Shown: positions 16,489 to 25,831, counted from the stretch's first letter. The stretch: 64,000 bases of DNA from Pseudomonas batumici (GCF_000820515.1 NZ_JXDG01000032.1:42442-106441); one strand, 5' to 3'. Numbers and translations are program-made. The notes: generated by a model from the sequence alone, not told the origin.

Positions 16489-18858
16489 CTACACCGTCAA
16501 AAACAACGCCGAAGTCCAGACCCTGGACTGATCGCGCTGCCGCGCACAGATGAACAAAGGATGCTCACGCCCCGCTTCCAACTGCAACGCCGCCAGCTCG
16601 ATCTGCCCTTGCACCTCTCGCGGTAGCGGCGCGTCGGTGGTCCGCTCCAGGGACACCTTCAACTCCGCCCCTGGCAACGCCTCGACCACCTGCCCCTGCG
16701 CCAGCAGTTGCTCACCGGACAACTCCATCAGCACCGTCGGCGCATGCACATGGGGTTGCGGCTCGGACGGGTCGCCGACCTTGATGTAATTGTCGATACG
16801 GCTGTGAATCTGCAAGGTCGCGCCGGCCAGTTGCGACAGGTCGATCTCGATACTGTCGGTATCGCCATTGGTGTCGGTGCGAAACGCCAGCGTCGTCGCA
16901 TCCTTGCGCCACACGGTCTGCTCGGGATGATCGAGACCCAAGGCCCGGAAGCCCTTGATCACCGCGCCGGTCACGCGGATCTCGCCGGTCCAGTAGGCAC
17001 CGCGATAACGGTCCTTGATCCGTGCGCCGCCCAGCCTCAGGCGAATGCCGTGGGCAGAGAAACCCAGTTCCTCATGCAGGTTGCGCGACCAGACCCGTTG
17101 CTCGCCGTCGAACAGCTCCACCTGCTCCCAACCCGCCTCCCCCAGCAACCGATAATCCAGTACCGCATCCGCCCGCGCAGTGAACACTTCACCCATGAAA
17201 TGCGCACCCTGGCGCAGGCTGGCGAACGAGCGCTCACCGGTGGTGGCAAAGGTGCGACGGGCACGCAATGCCTTGCCAACACTGGCGCGGTCGAAACCGT
17301 CGGCGATCACCCCGGTCAGCCCGCCGCGTGAACCGAACACCGCCGTGGCCGGTACACCGCCACCGCAACGGCCCTGGTGCTCATCGCTGTTGGCGGCAGC
17401 ACCGACCCGATAACCCCGTTGCAAGGCTTCGGCGTAGACCCAATGGAACTGCCCCCAGGCCGAACCCACTTCAATCAGGCGCTCCAGCTCCGGGTGGTGC
17501 CAGTCCAGGTTGCAACGGCGCCCGCCCACATGCGGCATCATCAGATGGCCCTCGGGGTCCTTGGCATAAGCGGCGTACAACTCGTCCACCGGCCAGGCGC
17601 CGGGCTTGATGGTGCCGGAGGTGAACTCGTTCCATTCGAACGAGCGCACCAACCGCCCCTGGTTGTCGAACGGAAACTCCGGCTTCCTGTCGTGCAGGAA
17701 CACTACGTTGCGGTCGCCGCCGGCGCAGGAGTTACCGCACCATTCGGTTCCGGGATAGCAGACGAAGCGACCGGGCTCGTTGAGTTCGTGAATCAGCCTG
17801 ACCGCCTGGTCCCAGCGTTGCTCGGTGATGTTGAAGTCGTTGGCGGTATAGCCGAGCACATCGAGCCCGGCGACATCCCGCCCATAGCTGAGGTTGTACA
17901 GGGTGTCATTGGTGCCCACGGTGTCGTCGGAGTGCACATGCAGGTCGGCGTAAAGCGGGCGCAATGCGCCACCGGCCGGATCGACCGTGACAAAGGCCTG
18001 GGCTCCACGGACAAAATCCCCTTGCACCTCGGCCGACAGGCGCCACTCGCCCACCGCACCGAACACCAACCCTTCCAGCCGGGCAACCGCCCAGCCTTCG
18101 GCCGCCAGACGGAACGGCTGTTGCCGCTGTTCGCCTTCAGGACCGGTCAGGCTCAGCAGACCCTCGAGCGGCAGATGGCGGCAGGTATTGCCCCAGGCAT
18201 CGTCGACCCGCAGCAGCACGTCGAACGCCTCGCCGGCGCTGACCAGGCGCGGCACGATCAGTTGCACACCATGGGCCGGTCCCGGGACGATATCCAGCAG
18301 CGGATCACCCGGCACCTCGGCAAACTTCGAGCTGCCCAGCGGGTCGATGAACAGGCGGAAGCGGAAGTCCTTCTCGACAAAGCTCTGCACCCGGGTGCCC
18401 GCGCCGCCCTGGCGCCGGTCGCCCAGGCGGATAACGATGCGATCGCCGGGATTGAGGTAGCCGTCGACGATGTCGATGATCACGGCTTTCTGGAACGGCC
18501 GCTCATGGCCCTTCTGGTCGAAGCGCACCTTCAAATGCTGCACCGTGGCCTGGCTCTGCCCCGGCACCAACTCCCCGGCCTGGTACTCGGCACTGACGTA
18601 GTTGGCACCCGCCGGGTTCGAGGTCTGGAACAACGCCCAGTCGGAGTAGAACTTGAACGCCAGTTTCAGCCAGGCACCGTCCGCCAGCCCGCTGCCGCCG
18701 ACCTCGTAGACCAGGGTGATCTCGTCCCATTGGCCGGCCACCAGGGTGTTGCGGTCAGAGCGGATAGAACCCAGGAACGGGCGCTGCTTGTTGCGTTCAT
18801 ACAGGCCTTGCGGGGCAATGTAGTGCCCGGCTTCGCGGGGATCGAACGGGTTGCTCAC
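16489..18858 (-). CDS. DUF3604/PHP-like metal-dependent hydrolase
   Basis: A 789-residue protein. After a beta-rich N-terminal region (about 1-295) comes PLYADLHVHSDDTVGTNDTLYNLSY (about 301-325), the HxH metal motif of PHP-type hydrolases, then MMPHVGGRRCNLDWHHPE and AAANSDEHQGRCGGG as further metal ligands. A beta-rich C-terminal part follows. DUF3604 members are predicted phosphoesterase-like enzymes with unknown substrates. No signal peptide is visible, so it is cytoplasmic. It starts at GTG with AGGTG upstream and is the last gene of an ABC importer operon, suggesting it cleaves the imported compound. Confidence 0.8.
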   Translation of the reverse strand: MSNPFDPREAGHYIAPQGLYERNKQRPFLGSIRSDRNTLVAGQWDEITLVYEVGGSGLADGAWLKLAFKFYSDWALFQTSNPAGANYVSAEYQAGELVPGQSQATVQHLKVRFDQKGHERPFQKAVIIDIVDGYLNPGDRIVIRLGDRRQGGAGTRVQSFVEKDFRFRLFIDPLGSSKFAEVPGDPLLDIVPGPAHGVQLIVPRLVSAGEAFDVLLRVDDAWGNTCRHLPLEGLLSLTGPEGEQRQQPFRLAAEGWAVARLEGLVFGAVGEWRLSAEVQGDFVRGAQAFVTVDPAGGALRPLYADLHVHSDDTVGTNDTLYNLSYGRDVAGLDVLGYTANDFNITEQRWDQAVRLIHELNEPGRFVCYPGTEWCGNSCAGGDRNVVFLHDRKPEFPFDNQGRLVRSFEWNEFTSGTIKPGAWPVDELYAAYAKDPEGHLMMPHVGGRRCNLDWHHPELERLIEVGSAWGQFHWVYAEALQRGYRVGAAANSDEHQGRCGGGVPATAVFGSRGGLTGVIADGFDRASVGKALRARRTFATTGERSFASLRQGAHFMGEVFTARADAVLDYRLLGEAGWEQVELFDGEQRVWSRNLHEELGFSAHGIRLRLGGARIKDRYRGAYWTGEIRVTGAVIKGFRALGLDHPEQTVWRKDATTLAFRTDTNGDTDSIEIDLSQLAGATLQIHSRIDNYIKVGDPSEPQPHVHAPTVLMELSGEQLLAQGQVVEALPGAELKVSLERTTDAPLPREVQGQIELAALQLEAGREHPLFICARQRDQSRVWTSALFLTV

Positions 18859-18907
18859 ATGACACCTCGTACAGTTTCACTGACGGTTTGAAGGGGGCAC
18901 GGGCGAC

Positions 18908-19657
18908 TTATTGCGCGCGCCATTGCTGGTAGTGACGCTCGATGCGCCGGAACACGAAACTCTCCATCAACCAGGCAATCAGCCCGATCATGACAATGCC
19001 CAGCAGCACCTGGCTGCTGTTGCCGATCTGGCCCCCCGTGGAGACCATCCAGCCGATGCCCTGGGAGGCACCGATCATTTCCGCCGCCACCAGCGCCCGC
19101 CAGCCCTGGCTGAAGCCGATGCGCAGGGCCGCCGTGACGAACGGCAGCGAGGCCGGCAGGTAGACATGGGCGAGCAATTGCCAGGGACTGGCCCCCAGGG
19201 TACGGGCCGCGCGAACTTCGCCACCGCGAATGCCCTGCACGCCCTCCTGGATCGTCACCGCCATGGGGAACACCGCGGCAATGAAGATCACCAGCACGAT
19301 GGACAGGTAACCCAGGCCGAAGATGATCATGATCAGCGGCGCCCAGGCGATCGGCGGGATGGCCATGAACAGGCTGTTGAGCGGCGCGATGAAGTCGCGA
19401 AAACGCGCGGACAATCCGCCCGCCGCCCCCAGCAGCACCGCGACCACGACCGCCGCGCAGAACCCGCCGAGCTCCTCCAGGACGCTGGCTTGCAGGTGCT
19501 GCCAGAGCGATCCGTCGCCCAGCCAACGCAGGGTCTCGCGGGCGACCTCCCAGGGTTGCGGCAGGATGTAGGTGGGAAAACGACTGGCCAGGGCCACCCA
19601 GATCAGCAACAGGAAAGGCAGCGAGGCCCATCCCCAATTCGGTTTTGGCAAGGACAT
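18908..19657 (-). CDS. ABC transporter permease, NitT/TauT family
   Basis: A 249-residue permease of the SsuC/TauC type with six predicted helices. The EAA loop involved in ATPase docking is seen as RAARTLGASPWQLLAHVYLPASLPFVTAALRIGFSQGW in two parts (about residues 150-185). A TTG 12 nt upstream overlaps the binding-protein stop, but the ATG at 19657 is more likely. It lies between the binding-protein and DUF3604 genes, with 8 nt and 49 nt gaps. Confidence 0.9.
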   Translation of the reverse strand: MSLPKPNWGWASLPFLLLIWVALASRFPTYILPQPWEVARETLRWLGDGSLWQHLQASVLEELGGFCAAVVVAVLLGAAGGLSARFRDFIAPLNSLFMAIPPIAWAPLIMIIFGLGYLSIVLVIFIAAVFPMAVTIQEGVQGIRGGEVRAARTLGASPWQLLAHVYLPASLPFVTAALRIGFSQGWRALVAAEMIGASQGIGWMVSTGGQIGNSSQVLLGIVMIGLIAWLMESFVFRRIERHYQQWRAQ

Positions 19658-19665
19658 GGGCAGAC

Positions 19666-20667
19666 TCAACGCGAAGCTCGTTCCAGGTAGGTGGTGTCGA
19701 CGAGTTGCTCGGTCATGAGCGGGGCGTCGACAAAGCCCAGGTCATGGGAGTAGTTCATCAGGCGCTGGATGAACTGGATGTCTGCGGCCTGCAAGTCCGC
19801 CGACCAGCCCAGCCGGGTGCGGGCCTGGGCGACGATGGTTTGCGGGGCGATGGTCTTGCCGTCGGGTCCTTGCACGGCTTCGAGCTTGAAGGCCTCGGCG
19901 ATGATTCGGTTCGACTCGTCGGGATGCTCGTTGAGAAAGGCGATGGCCTTGCGATGGGCGCGCAGCAGTTTCACCACGTCGTCCGGTCGCTCCTGCAAGG
20001 TTTTCGGCAAGGCGATTACCACGTACCAGGGGTATTGCGGCAAGGCCTGGTTGACGTCGAACAGCACCCGACTGGAACCCCGCAGCAACGACTGGCTGAC
20101 AAAGGGTTCCCAGGAAAACGCCGCATCGACGATGCCGCGCTCCAGGGCGGCGTTCATGTTGCCGGGAGGCATGTCGATGATGTTGAGGTCGGCGTCGGGA
20201 TTGAGTCCGGCCTTTTCCTTGAGCACATAGCCTCTCAGCAGCACGTCCATGCCACTGCCCTTCTTCACCCCGGCGAGTTTTTTGCCCTTGAGGTCGGCCA
20301 GGGAGTTGCTCGGGCTCTTGCTGTCGACGATCACCGCCGCCTGGCCGTAATTGACCTTGGCCAGGATCCGGCTCTGCAACCCTCGGGAAAACCACTGGTA
20401 CACCGGCGGCGTACCGACATAGGCCATGTCCAGTTCACCGGCGGCCAACGCCTGCTGGATCACCGGACCATCGCCCAACGCCTTGAGATCCACCACCAGG
20501 CCTTCATCGCGGTAGTAGCCCTGCTTGTCGGCGATCAGCGCCGGGGCATTGGCCATGGCAAACACATACCCCACCCGTAGCGGCCTGGTTTCGTTGGCGA
20601 CACCCGATGGGCTGCCGGCCACCGCGGCAACCGACAATGAAAGGGCAAGCAGCGTACGTTTGATCAT
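19666..20667 (-). CDS. ABC transporter substrate-binding protein, NitT/TauT family
   Basis: A 333-residue periplasmic binding protein with a signal peptide (KRTLLALSLSVAAVAGSPSG) and an SsuA/TauA-type fold. Landmarks are LRVGYVFAMANAPALIADKQGYY, GELDMAYVGTPPVYQW, SLADLKGKKLAGVKKGSG and DMPPGNMNAALERGIVDAAFSWEPF. Relatives bind nitrate, sulfonates, taurine, thiamine precursors or phosphonates; the ligand is not predictable here. Its ATG overlaps the ATPase stop (ATGA), showing translational coupling. Confidence 0.9.
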   Translation of the reverse strand: MIKRTLLALSLSVAAVAGSPSGVANETRPLRVGYVFAMANAPALIADKQGYYRDEGLVVDLKALGDGPVIQQALAAGELDMAYVGTPPVYQWFSRGLQSRILAKVNYGQAAVIVDSKSPSNSLADLKGKKLAGVKKGSGMDVLLRGYVLKEKAGLNPDADLNIIDMPPGNMNAALERGIVDAAFSWEPFVSQSLLRGSSRVLFDVNQALPQYPWYVVIALPKTLQERPDDVVKLLRAHRKAIAFLNEHPDESNRIIAEAFKLEAVQGPDGKTIAPQTIVAQARTRLGWSADLQAADIQFIQRLMNYSHDLGFVDAPLMTEQLVDTTYLERASR

Positions 20668-21515
20668 GGGATCGACTCGGTTTCAAGGACCAGGGAAAGG
20701 GATGGGGAAACGCGGGCCTCCGACAGCGCCATGACCTGGGAAATACGCTCCATCAGCTCATTGCGGTAATCGAGGAAAGCCGGCAGGCGGCGGGTTTTCA
20801 GATTGGAACGCGGGCGTGGCAGCTGGATCTTCAGTTCGCTGTGAATACCGCCCGGAGCGATGTTGAGGACGATGACCCGGTCAGCCAGAAACACCGCCTC
20901 GTCGATATCGTGGGTAATGAACAAGACGGTCTGGCCCAGTTCGGCCCAGATCCGCAGGGTTTCTTCATTCATGTGGCTGCGGCTGATCGCGTCCAGCGCG
21001 GCGAACGGCTCATCCATCAGCAATACCTCGGGCTCCAGCGCCAAGGTACGGGCCAACGAGACCCGCTGCTGCATGCCGCCGGAAAGCTGATGGGGCAAAC
21101 GCTGCGCGGCCTGCCCAAGCCCGACCAGGCGCAGGTACTGCAAGGCTCGTTCGCGCTGTTGCGATTCGCTGAGATCGGCGGCCATGCGCAGGCCGAAACG
21201 GACGTTTTCCAGGGCCGTCAGCCAGGGAAACAACTGCGGCGCCTGGAACACATAACCCAGCTCCGAGCGCTCCGGACTCACCGGGGCCTGGTTCAGGCGG
21301 ATCTGCCCCGCCTGCGGCTGGACGAAACCCGACAACAGGTTCAGCAAGGTGGTCTTGCCGCAGCCGGACGGCCCCAGGATGGCGACAAACTCGCCGGGAG
21401 CGGCGCCCAGGCTGAAGGAGGAAAACACCCGCTGCCCATTGGGGTAGCTGAAGCTGATTTGCTCGACGCTCAGCGCATCGGCCGCAGGCTGCACACGAAG
21501 GTAGGTTTCTGGCAT
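20664..21515 (-). CDS. ABC transporter ATPase, NitT/TauT family
   Basis: A 283-residue ATPase of the SsuB/TauB type. Motifs in order are Walker A GPSGCGKTT, Q loop VFQAPQLFPWLTALENV, signature LSGGMQQR, Walker B VLLMDEPFAALD and switch FITHDIDEAVFLADRV. Two upstream in-frame starts (21557 and 21584) exist, but the first overlaps a palindrome in the promoter region, so the ATG at 21515 was preferred despite no strong ribosome binding site. First gene of the importer operon. Confidence 0.9.
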   Translation of the reverse strand: MPETYLRVQPAADALSVEQISFSYPNGQRVFSSFSLGAAPGEFVAILGPSGCGKTTLLNLLSGFVQPQAGQIRLNQAPVSPERSELGYVFQAPQLFPWLTALENVRFGLRMAADLSESQQRERALQYLRLVGLGQAAQRLPHQLSGGMQQRVSLARTLALEPEVLLMDEPFAALDAISRSHMNEETLRIWAELGQTVLFITHDIDEAVFLADRVIVLNIAPGGIHSELKIQLPRPRSNLKTRRLPAFLDYRNELMERISQVMALSEARVSPSLSLVLETESIP

Positions 21516-21556
21516 GGCACGTGTCGTCAGATCGCTTAAAATGAGATTGCCTGACA

Positions 21557-21572
21557 TAATACGTATTAATAC
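21557..21572. promoter_or_regulatory. Candidate GntR/UTRA operator between importer and regulator
   Basis: TAATACGTATTA (21557-21568) and GTATTAATAC (21563-21572) are overlapping perfect palindromes. The second fits the GT-Nx-AC dyads bound by HutC-type GntR regulators. They lie in the 142-nt gap between the ATPase and GntR starts. Confidence 0.5.
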
Positions 21573-21657
21573 AAGTTGTCCCAATAATCTGTTTTTATAA
21601 CCTTAGAAGCTAAGGCTCACGAGGAGCACCGCGCTTCTGCGATCACGGAACCCGGCA

Positions 21658-22401
21658 GTGTCCACGCCCATTCTTCGCGACAGCAGCACCTCGCTCTACG
21701 AACAGATCGCCCACCAGTTGCTGGAGGAGATCCAGCGTGGCGCCTACGAGCCCAGCGGCAAGCTGCCCTCCGAGGCCGCGCTGGGCCAGCGCTTCGCGGT
21801 CAGCCGCGTGACCATCCGCCTGGCCGTGGGCAAGCTCAGCGACGACGGGGTGGTGGAACGCAAGCAAGGCAAAGGCACCTTCGTTGCCGCCAAGCAGGTC
21901 CGGCATGGTCTCGATGCCCTGCGCAGTTTTCATGAGGCGTTGCTGCTGCAAGGTCTCAAGCCGAGCATGCGCGTCCTCGACCATCAGCTGCAGCCGGTTC
22001 CCGAGGCATTATCCGGCTTGTTTGCCGATGCCGGGCACTGCCTGCTGCTGGAGCGCCTGCACTTTGTCGACGACGAACCCATTGCCCTGGGTCGCAGCCA
22101 CCTGCCGGCCGAACTGGCGAATGTCTTGTGGCGCGAGGCCGAGCACCGGCCGATCTATTCGATCCTGGAGTCGATCATCGGCTCCCCGGTCACCCGCGCC
22201 GACATGACGATTCGGGCCCAGGAAGCCGACAGGCACCTGGCCCAGACCCTGAAGGTCAAACGTGGCGCGGCGCTGCTGGTGATGGAGCGCACCTCGTACT
22301 TCGCCGATGGCCGCTGCTGCGATCGGACCACCTTCTTTATCCGCCCGGAACGCTACGCGTTTGTCCTCAGCGGTGTTTTCAAGTCCGGCCCAGCCCATTG
22401 A
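21658..22401 (+). CDS. GntR-family regulator with UTRA domain
   Basis: A 247-residue HutC-subfamily regulator starting at GTG. The winged HTH is SLYEQIAHQLLEEIQRGAYEPSGKLPSEAALGQRFAVSRVTIRLAV in two parts (about residues 11-60), followed by KLSDDGVVERKQGKGTFVA. The UTRA ligand domain spans about 90-240, with LLLERLHFVDDEPIALGRSHLP and GAALLVMERTSYFADGRCCDRTTFFIR. UTRA domains bind small metabolites such as amino sugars, urocanate or phosphonates. It is divergent from the ABC-importer operon and probably represses it until the substrate enters. Confidence 0.9.
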   Translation: MSTPILRDSSTSLYEQIAHQLLEEIQRGAYEPSGKLPSEAALGQRFAVSRVTIRLAVGKLSDDGVVERKQGKGTFVAAKQVRHGLDALRSFHEALLLQGLKPSMRVLDHQLQPVPEALSGLFADAGHCLLLERLHFVDDEPIALGRSHLPAELANVLWREAEHRPIYSILESIIGSPVTRADMTIRAQEADRHLAQTLKVKRGAALLVMERTSYFADGRCCDRTTFFIRPERYAFVLSGVFKSGPAH

Positions 22402-22526
22402 AACCGGGGCGCCCAGCCCCGTCCCAGCTGACTCCCTCCCCCTACGCCATCGAATGAGCAGGCAATCGCGCCGCCCCGGCGCCGAGCGCTAGCCGACGAT
22501 CGGCAGAGATTTTTTTCAAAAGTCAC

Positions 22527-22552
22527 TTTCATTATGAAATTCACTATGAAAT
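22527..22552. promoter_or_regulatory. Candidate HxlR operator (palindrome plus direct repeat)
   Basis: TTTCATTATGAAA (22527-22539) is a perfect palindrome, and TATGAAAT occurs twice (22533-22540, 22545-22552) with 12-nt spacing. The cluster sits directly before the hxlR start and probably serves autoregulation of the efflux operon. Confidence 0.5.
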
Positions 22553-22555
22553 ATT

Positions 22556-23116
22556 ATGACCGTAATACAAACGAACGCCGATTCGGAGACCCCGATGAAA
22601 AGAGCCAGCTTCCAACCCATGCCTTGCCCGGTCGCCCATGCCCTGGAGCACATCGGTGACGGCTGGAGCCTGCTGATCCTGCGCGATGCCTTCTACGGCC
22701 TGCGCCGTTTCGACGAGTTCCTCAACAGCCTGGGTATCGCCTCGAACACCCTGACCCGCCGTCTGAATGACCTGGTCGCTACCGGTTTGCTGGAGCGCCG
22801 TCCCTACCAGGACAACCCGCCACGCAATGAGTACCACCTCACCGAAGCCGGCCTGGATCTGCGTCCGGTGATCCTCACGCTGATGGCCTGGGGCGCCCGC
22901 CACGCCAGCGGCTCGGACAAGGTTTTCCTGGCGGACGAAACAACCGGACAACCCGTGGCGCTGGCGTTGATGGATGCCAATACCGGCAAACCCATCACCC
23001 GCGAGGGCCACCGGGTCCATGTGTCACACGATGCCGATGCATTGACCCAATGGCGTGTCCGTACCGGCCAGGCCTACCGCCAGAGCGATGCTCTGGTCAG
23101 CCACTTTCCCAATTAA
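22556..23116 (+). CDS. HxlR-family transcriptional regulator
   Basis: A 186-residue regulator with the HxlR winged helix near the N terminus: MPCPVAHALEHIGDGWSLLILRDAFYGLRRFDEFLNSLGIASNTLTRRLNDLVATGLL in three parts, then YHLTEAGLDLRPVILTLMAWG. The C-terminal 70 residues form an extra domain found in some members. HxlR proteins often sense redox state or electrophilic compounds, in some cases through the Cys near the start of the HTH, present here as PMPCPV. It leads the EmrA-EmrB-OprM-type genes and probably controls them. A second Met at 22595 is an alternative start. Confidence 0.85.
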   Translation: MTVIQTNADSETPMKRASFQPMPCPVAHALEHIGDGWSLLILRDAFYGLRRFDEFLNSLGIASNTLTRRLNDLVATGLLERRPYQDNPPRNEYHLTEAGLDLRPVILTLMAWGARHASGSDKVFLADETTGQPVALALMDANTGKPITREGHRVHVSHDADALTQWRVRTGQAYRQSDALVSHFPN

Positions 23117-23141
23117 TTTTTCTCAAAAAGGTCATTTCGCC

Positions 23142-24269
23142 ATGACAGCTCAAGTCGGCACTGCGCCCGAATCAGCAGACACCCCCGTCTCCTACACCCG
23201 CGTTAGCCGCAAGAAAGCCTTGCGCCTGGGGCTGCTGAGCCTCGCCGTGATCGGCGCCGTCGGCTATGGCAGCCATTGGTGGTTGGTCAGCCGCTACATC
23301 GAAGACACCGACGACGCCTACGTAGGCGCCGATGTCACGGTCATCAGCGCCAAGGTGCCGGGCTATATCAGTGAGGTGGCGGTGCAGGACAACCAGTTTG
23401 TCAAAGCCGGCGACCTGCTTGCCCGTATCGATGTACGCGATTACCGCGCCGCCCTGGCCAAGGCCGATGGCGCCGTGGCGGCACAGCAGGCCACCCTGGT
23501 CAATCTCGATGCGACCGAACAGTTGCAACAGGCGGTGATCAACCAGGCCAAGGCGCAGATCGACGCTTCGGATGCCGAAACGCAACGGGCTGGAGACGAT
23601 CATGCGCGCTATCAGAACCTGGTTCGCAGCCAGGCCGTATCGGTCGAAAGTGCCCAGCGAGTCGATGCCACCTGGAAGACCGCGCGTGCCGACCACGCCC
23701 GCGCCGAAGCCGGGCTGCTGGCGGCACGCCGGCAACTGGACGTGATCGACAGCCAGCGCGGCCAGGCCCGGGCAGCCCTGCAACAGGCGCAAGCCGAACG
23801 CGAACAGGCCCAACTGAACATCGGCTATACCGAGTTGCGTGCCCCCGTGGATGGTTACGTCGGTAACCGCCGCGCCAGGGTCGGCACCTACGCCGCCGCC
23901 GGCAGCCAACTGATCTCGGTAGTACCGGCGAAGGGACTGTGGGTCGACGCCAACTTCAAGGAAGACCAGCTAGCCCGCATGCAGGTGGGTCAATCTGTCA
24001 GCGTTCGGGCCGATATCCTGCCCGGCCGTGAGTTCCACGGTCACATCGAAAGCCTGGCGCCGGCCACGGGTGCGCAGTTCAGCGTATTGCCACCGGAAAA
24101 CGCCACGGGCAACTTCACCAAGATCGTCCAACGCGTGCCGGTGCGGGTACGTCTGGACGGTGTCGATGCTCAATTGGGGGCACTGCGCCCCGGGTTGTCG
24201 GTGGTGACCCAAGTGAACACCCGTGAGGCGTTGCAGCCCGACAACGCTGCAGTGGCAGGCCAGCCATGA
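23142..24269 (+). CDS. EmrA/HlyD-type membrane fusion protein
   Basis: A 375-residue membrane fusion protein. It has an N-terminal anchor helix (LGLLSLAVIGAVGYGSHWWLV), the DTDDAYVGADVTVISAKVPGYISEV barrel strand in two parts, a long alpha-hairpin (about residues 100-220) with Ala/Gln/Arg heptads, and the C-terminal TELRAPVDGYVGNRRARVGTYAAAG lipoyl half. The ATG at 23142 lies 26 nt after the regulator stop; the longer in-frame extension overlaps hxlR and was rejected. It bridges the inner-membrane MFS pump and the outer-membrane channel. Confidence 0.9.
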   Translation: MTAQVGTAPESADTPVSYTRVSRKKALRLGLLSLAVIGAVGYGSHWWLVSRYIEDTDDAYVGADVTVISAKVPGYISEVAVQDNQFVKAGDLLARIDVRDYRAALAKADGAVAAQQATLVNLDATEQLQQAVINQAKAQIDASDAETQRAGDDHARYQNLVRSQAVSVESAQRVDATWKTARADHARAEAGLLAARRQLDVIDSQRGQARAALQQAQAEREQAQLNIGYTELRAPVDGYVGNRRARVGTYAAAGSQLISVVPAKGLWVDANFKEDQLARMQVGQSVSVRADILPGREFHGHIESLAPATGAQFSVLPPENATGNFTKIVQRVPVRVRLDGVDAQLGALRPGLSVVTQVNTREALQPDNAAVAGQP

Positions 24270-25831
24270 GCATCCCACTGCCCACACTGACCATGGCACA
24301 GAAAGTGGCGGCCTTCGCCACCATGTGCGTCGGCATGTTCATCGCCCTGATCGATATCCAGATCGTCTCCGCGTCGCTCAAGGACATCGGCGGCGGCCTC
24401 TCGGCCGGCGCCGACGACACGGCCTGGGTGCAGACCGCCTACCTCATCGCGGAGATCATCGTGATCCCCATGTCCGGCTGGCTCTCGCGGGTGATGAGTA
24501 CGCGCTGGCTGTTCGCCGTGTCGGCAGCCGGTTTCACCTTGACCAGCCTGCTGTGTGCCTTGGCCTGGAACATCCAGAGCATGATCGCCTTTCGCGCCTT
24601 GCAGGGCTTTCTCGGCGGCTCGATGATCCCGCTGGTGTTCACCACGGCATTCATGTATTTCACCGGCAAGCAGCGGGTGATCGCCGCCTCCACCATCGGC
24701 GCCATCGCCTCGCTGGCCCCGACCCTGGGCCCGGCGGTGGGCGGCTGGATCACCGACGTTTCATCCTGGCACTGGCTGTTCTATATCAACCTGGTACCCG
24801 GCCTGTTCGTGACCTTCGTCGTGCCGATGCTGGTCAAGGTCGACCGCCCCAACCCGGCCTTGCTCAAGGGCGCCGACTATATCGGCATGTTCCTGATGGC
24901 GGTGTTTCTCGGTTGCCTGGAGTACACCCTGGAAGAAGGGCCGCGCTGGAACTGGTTCAGCGACAGCACCATCGCCACCACCGCCTGGATCGCGGGCATC
25001 AGCGGCGCCTTGTTCATCTGGCGCTGCCTGGAAATTGCCGAACCCATCGTCGATCTGCGCGCGCTGAGCGATCGCAACTTTGCCCTGGGCTGCCTGTTTT
25101 CCTTTATCACCGGGATCGGCATTTTCGCCACCATCTACCTGACCCCACTGTTTCTCGGACGGGTACGTGGATACGGCTCGCTGGACATCGGCCTGGCGGT
25201 GTTTTCCACCGGTATATTCCAGCTGTTGGCGATCCCGGTGTATGCAATATTGGCCAACCGCATCGACCTGCGCTGGATTCTCATGCTGGGGCTTTCCCTG
25301 TTTGCCCTGTCGATGTGGGACTTCTCCCCCATCACCCACGACTGGGGCGCCAAGGAACTGCTGCTGCCACAAGCCCTGCGTGGCTTCGCCCAGCAAATGG
25401 CGGTGCCACCCGTGGTGACCCTCACCCTGGGCTCACTGGCTCCCGCACGCCTGAAACTGGCTTCCGGCCTGTTCAACCTGATGCGCAACCTCGGTGGCGC
25501 CATCGGCATCGCCGCCTGCGCCACCGTGCTCAACGACCGGACCAACCTGCACTTCCTGAGACTGGCCGAGCACCTCAATACCCGCAACGAAGCCATGAAT
25601 ACCTGGCTCGACCAACTGACCGCGAACGCCCAACTGCTCGGACAGAACAGCATCGATGCCGGCCAGCTCGCCATGCGTCAACTCTGGGCCCTGACCTGGC
25701 GGGAGGCACAAACGCTGACCTATGCCGACGCCTTCCTGATGATCATGGTCTGCTTCGTCGCCGCCACCTTGCTGGTGCCGTTGATGCACAAGGTCCAGCC
25801 CCCCAAACAACCGTCCGCCGACGCTCATTAA
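24266..25831 (+). CDS. EmrB/QacA-type MFS efflux pump
   Basis: A 521-residue DHA2 transporter with 14 predicted helices. Early landmarks are MFIALIDIQIVSASLKDIGGGLS (helix 1) and WVQTAYLIAEIIVIPMSGWLSRVMSTRWLF in two parts. Helix 5 carries LAPTLGPAVGGWITDVSSWHWLFYINL, motif C of drug antiporters. Its ATG overlaps the EmrA-like stop by four bases. The tripartite pump with the neighbouring fusion protein and outer-membrane factor exports hydrophobic drugs or aromatic compounds. Confidence 0.9.
   Translation: MSIPLPTLTMAQKVAAFATMCVGMFIALIDIQIVSASLKDIGGGLSAGADDTAWVQTAYLIAEIIVIPMSGWLSRVMSTRWLFAVSAAGFTLTSLLCALAWNIQSMIAFRALQGFLGGSMIPLVFTTAFMYFTGKQRVIAASTIGAIASLAPTLGPAVGGWITDVSSWHWLFYINLVPGLFVTFVVPMLVKVDRPNPALLKGADYIGMFLMAVFLGCLEYTLEEGPRWNWFSDSTIATTAWIAGISGALFIWRCLEIAEPIVDLRALSDRNFALGCLFSFITGIGIFATIYLTPLFLGRVRGYGSLDIGLAVFSTGIFQLLAIPVYAILANRIDLRWILMLGLSLFALSMWDFSPITHDWGAKELLLPQALRGFAQQMAVPPVVTLTLGSLAPARLKLASGLFNLMRNLGGAIGIAACATVLNDRTNLHFLRLAEHLNTRNEAMNTWLDQLTANAQLLGQNSIDAGQLAMRQLWALTWREAQTLTYADAFLMIMVCFVAATLLVPLMHKVQPPKQPSADAH

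Noticed and set aside
17377..18891. Plus-strand open frame opposite the DUF3604 gene
   Set aside because: Antisense to a protein with clear metal-site motifs; no ribosome binding site or family resemblance.
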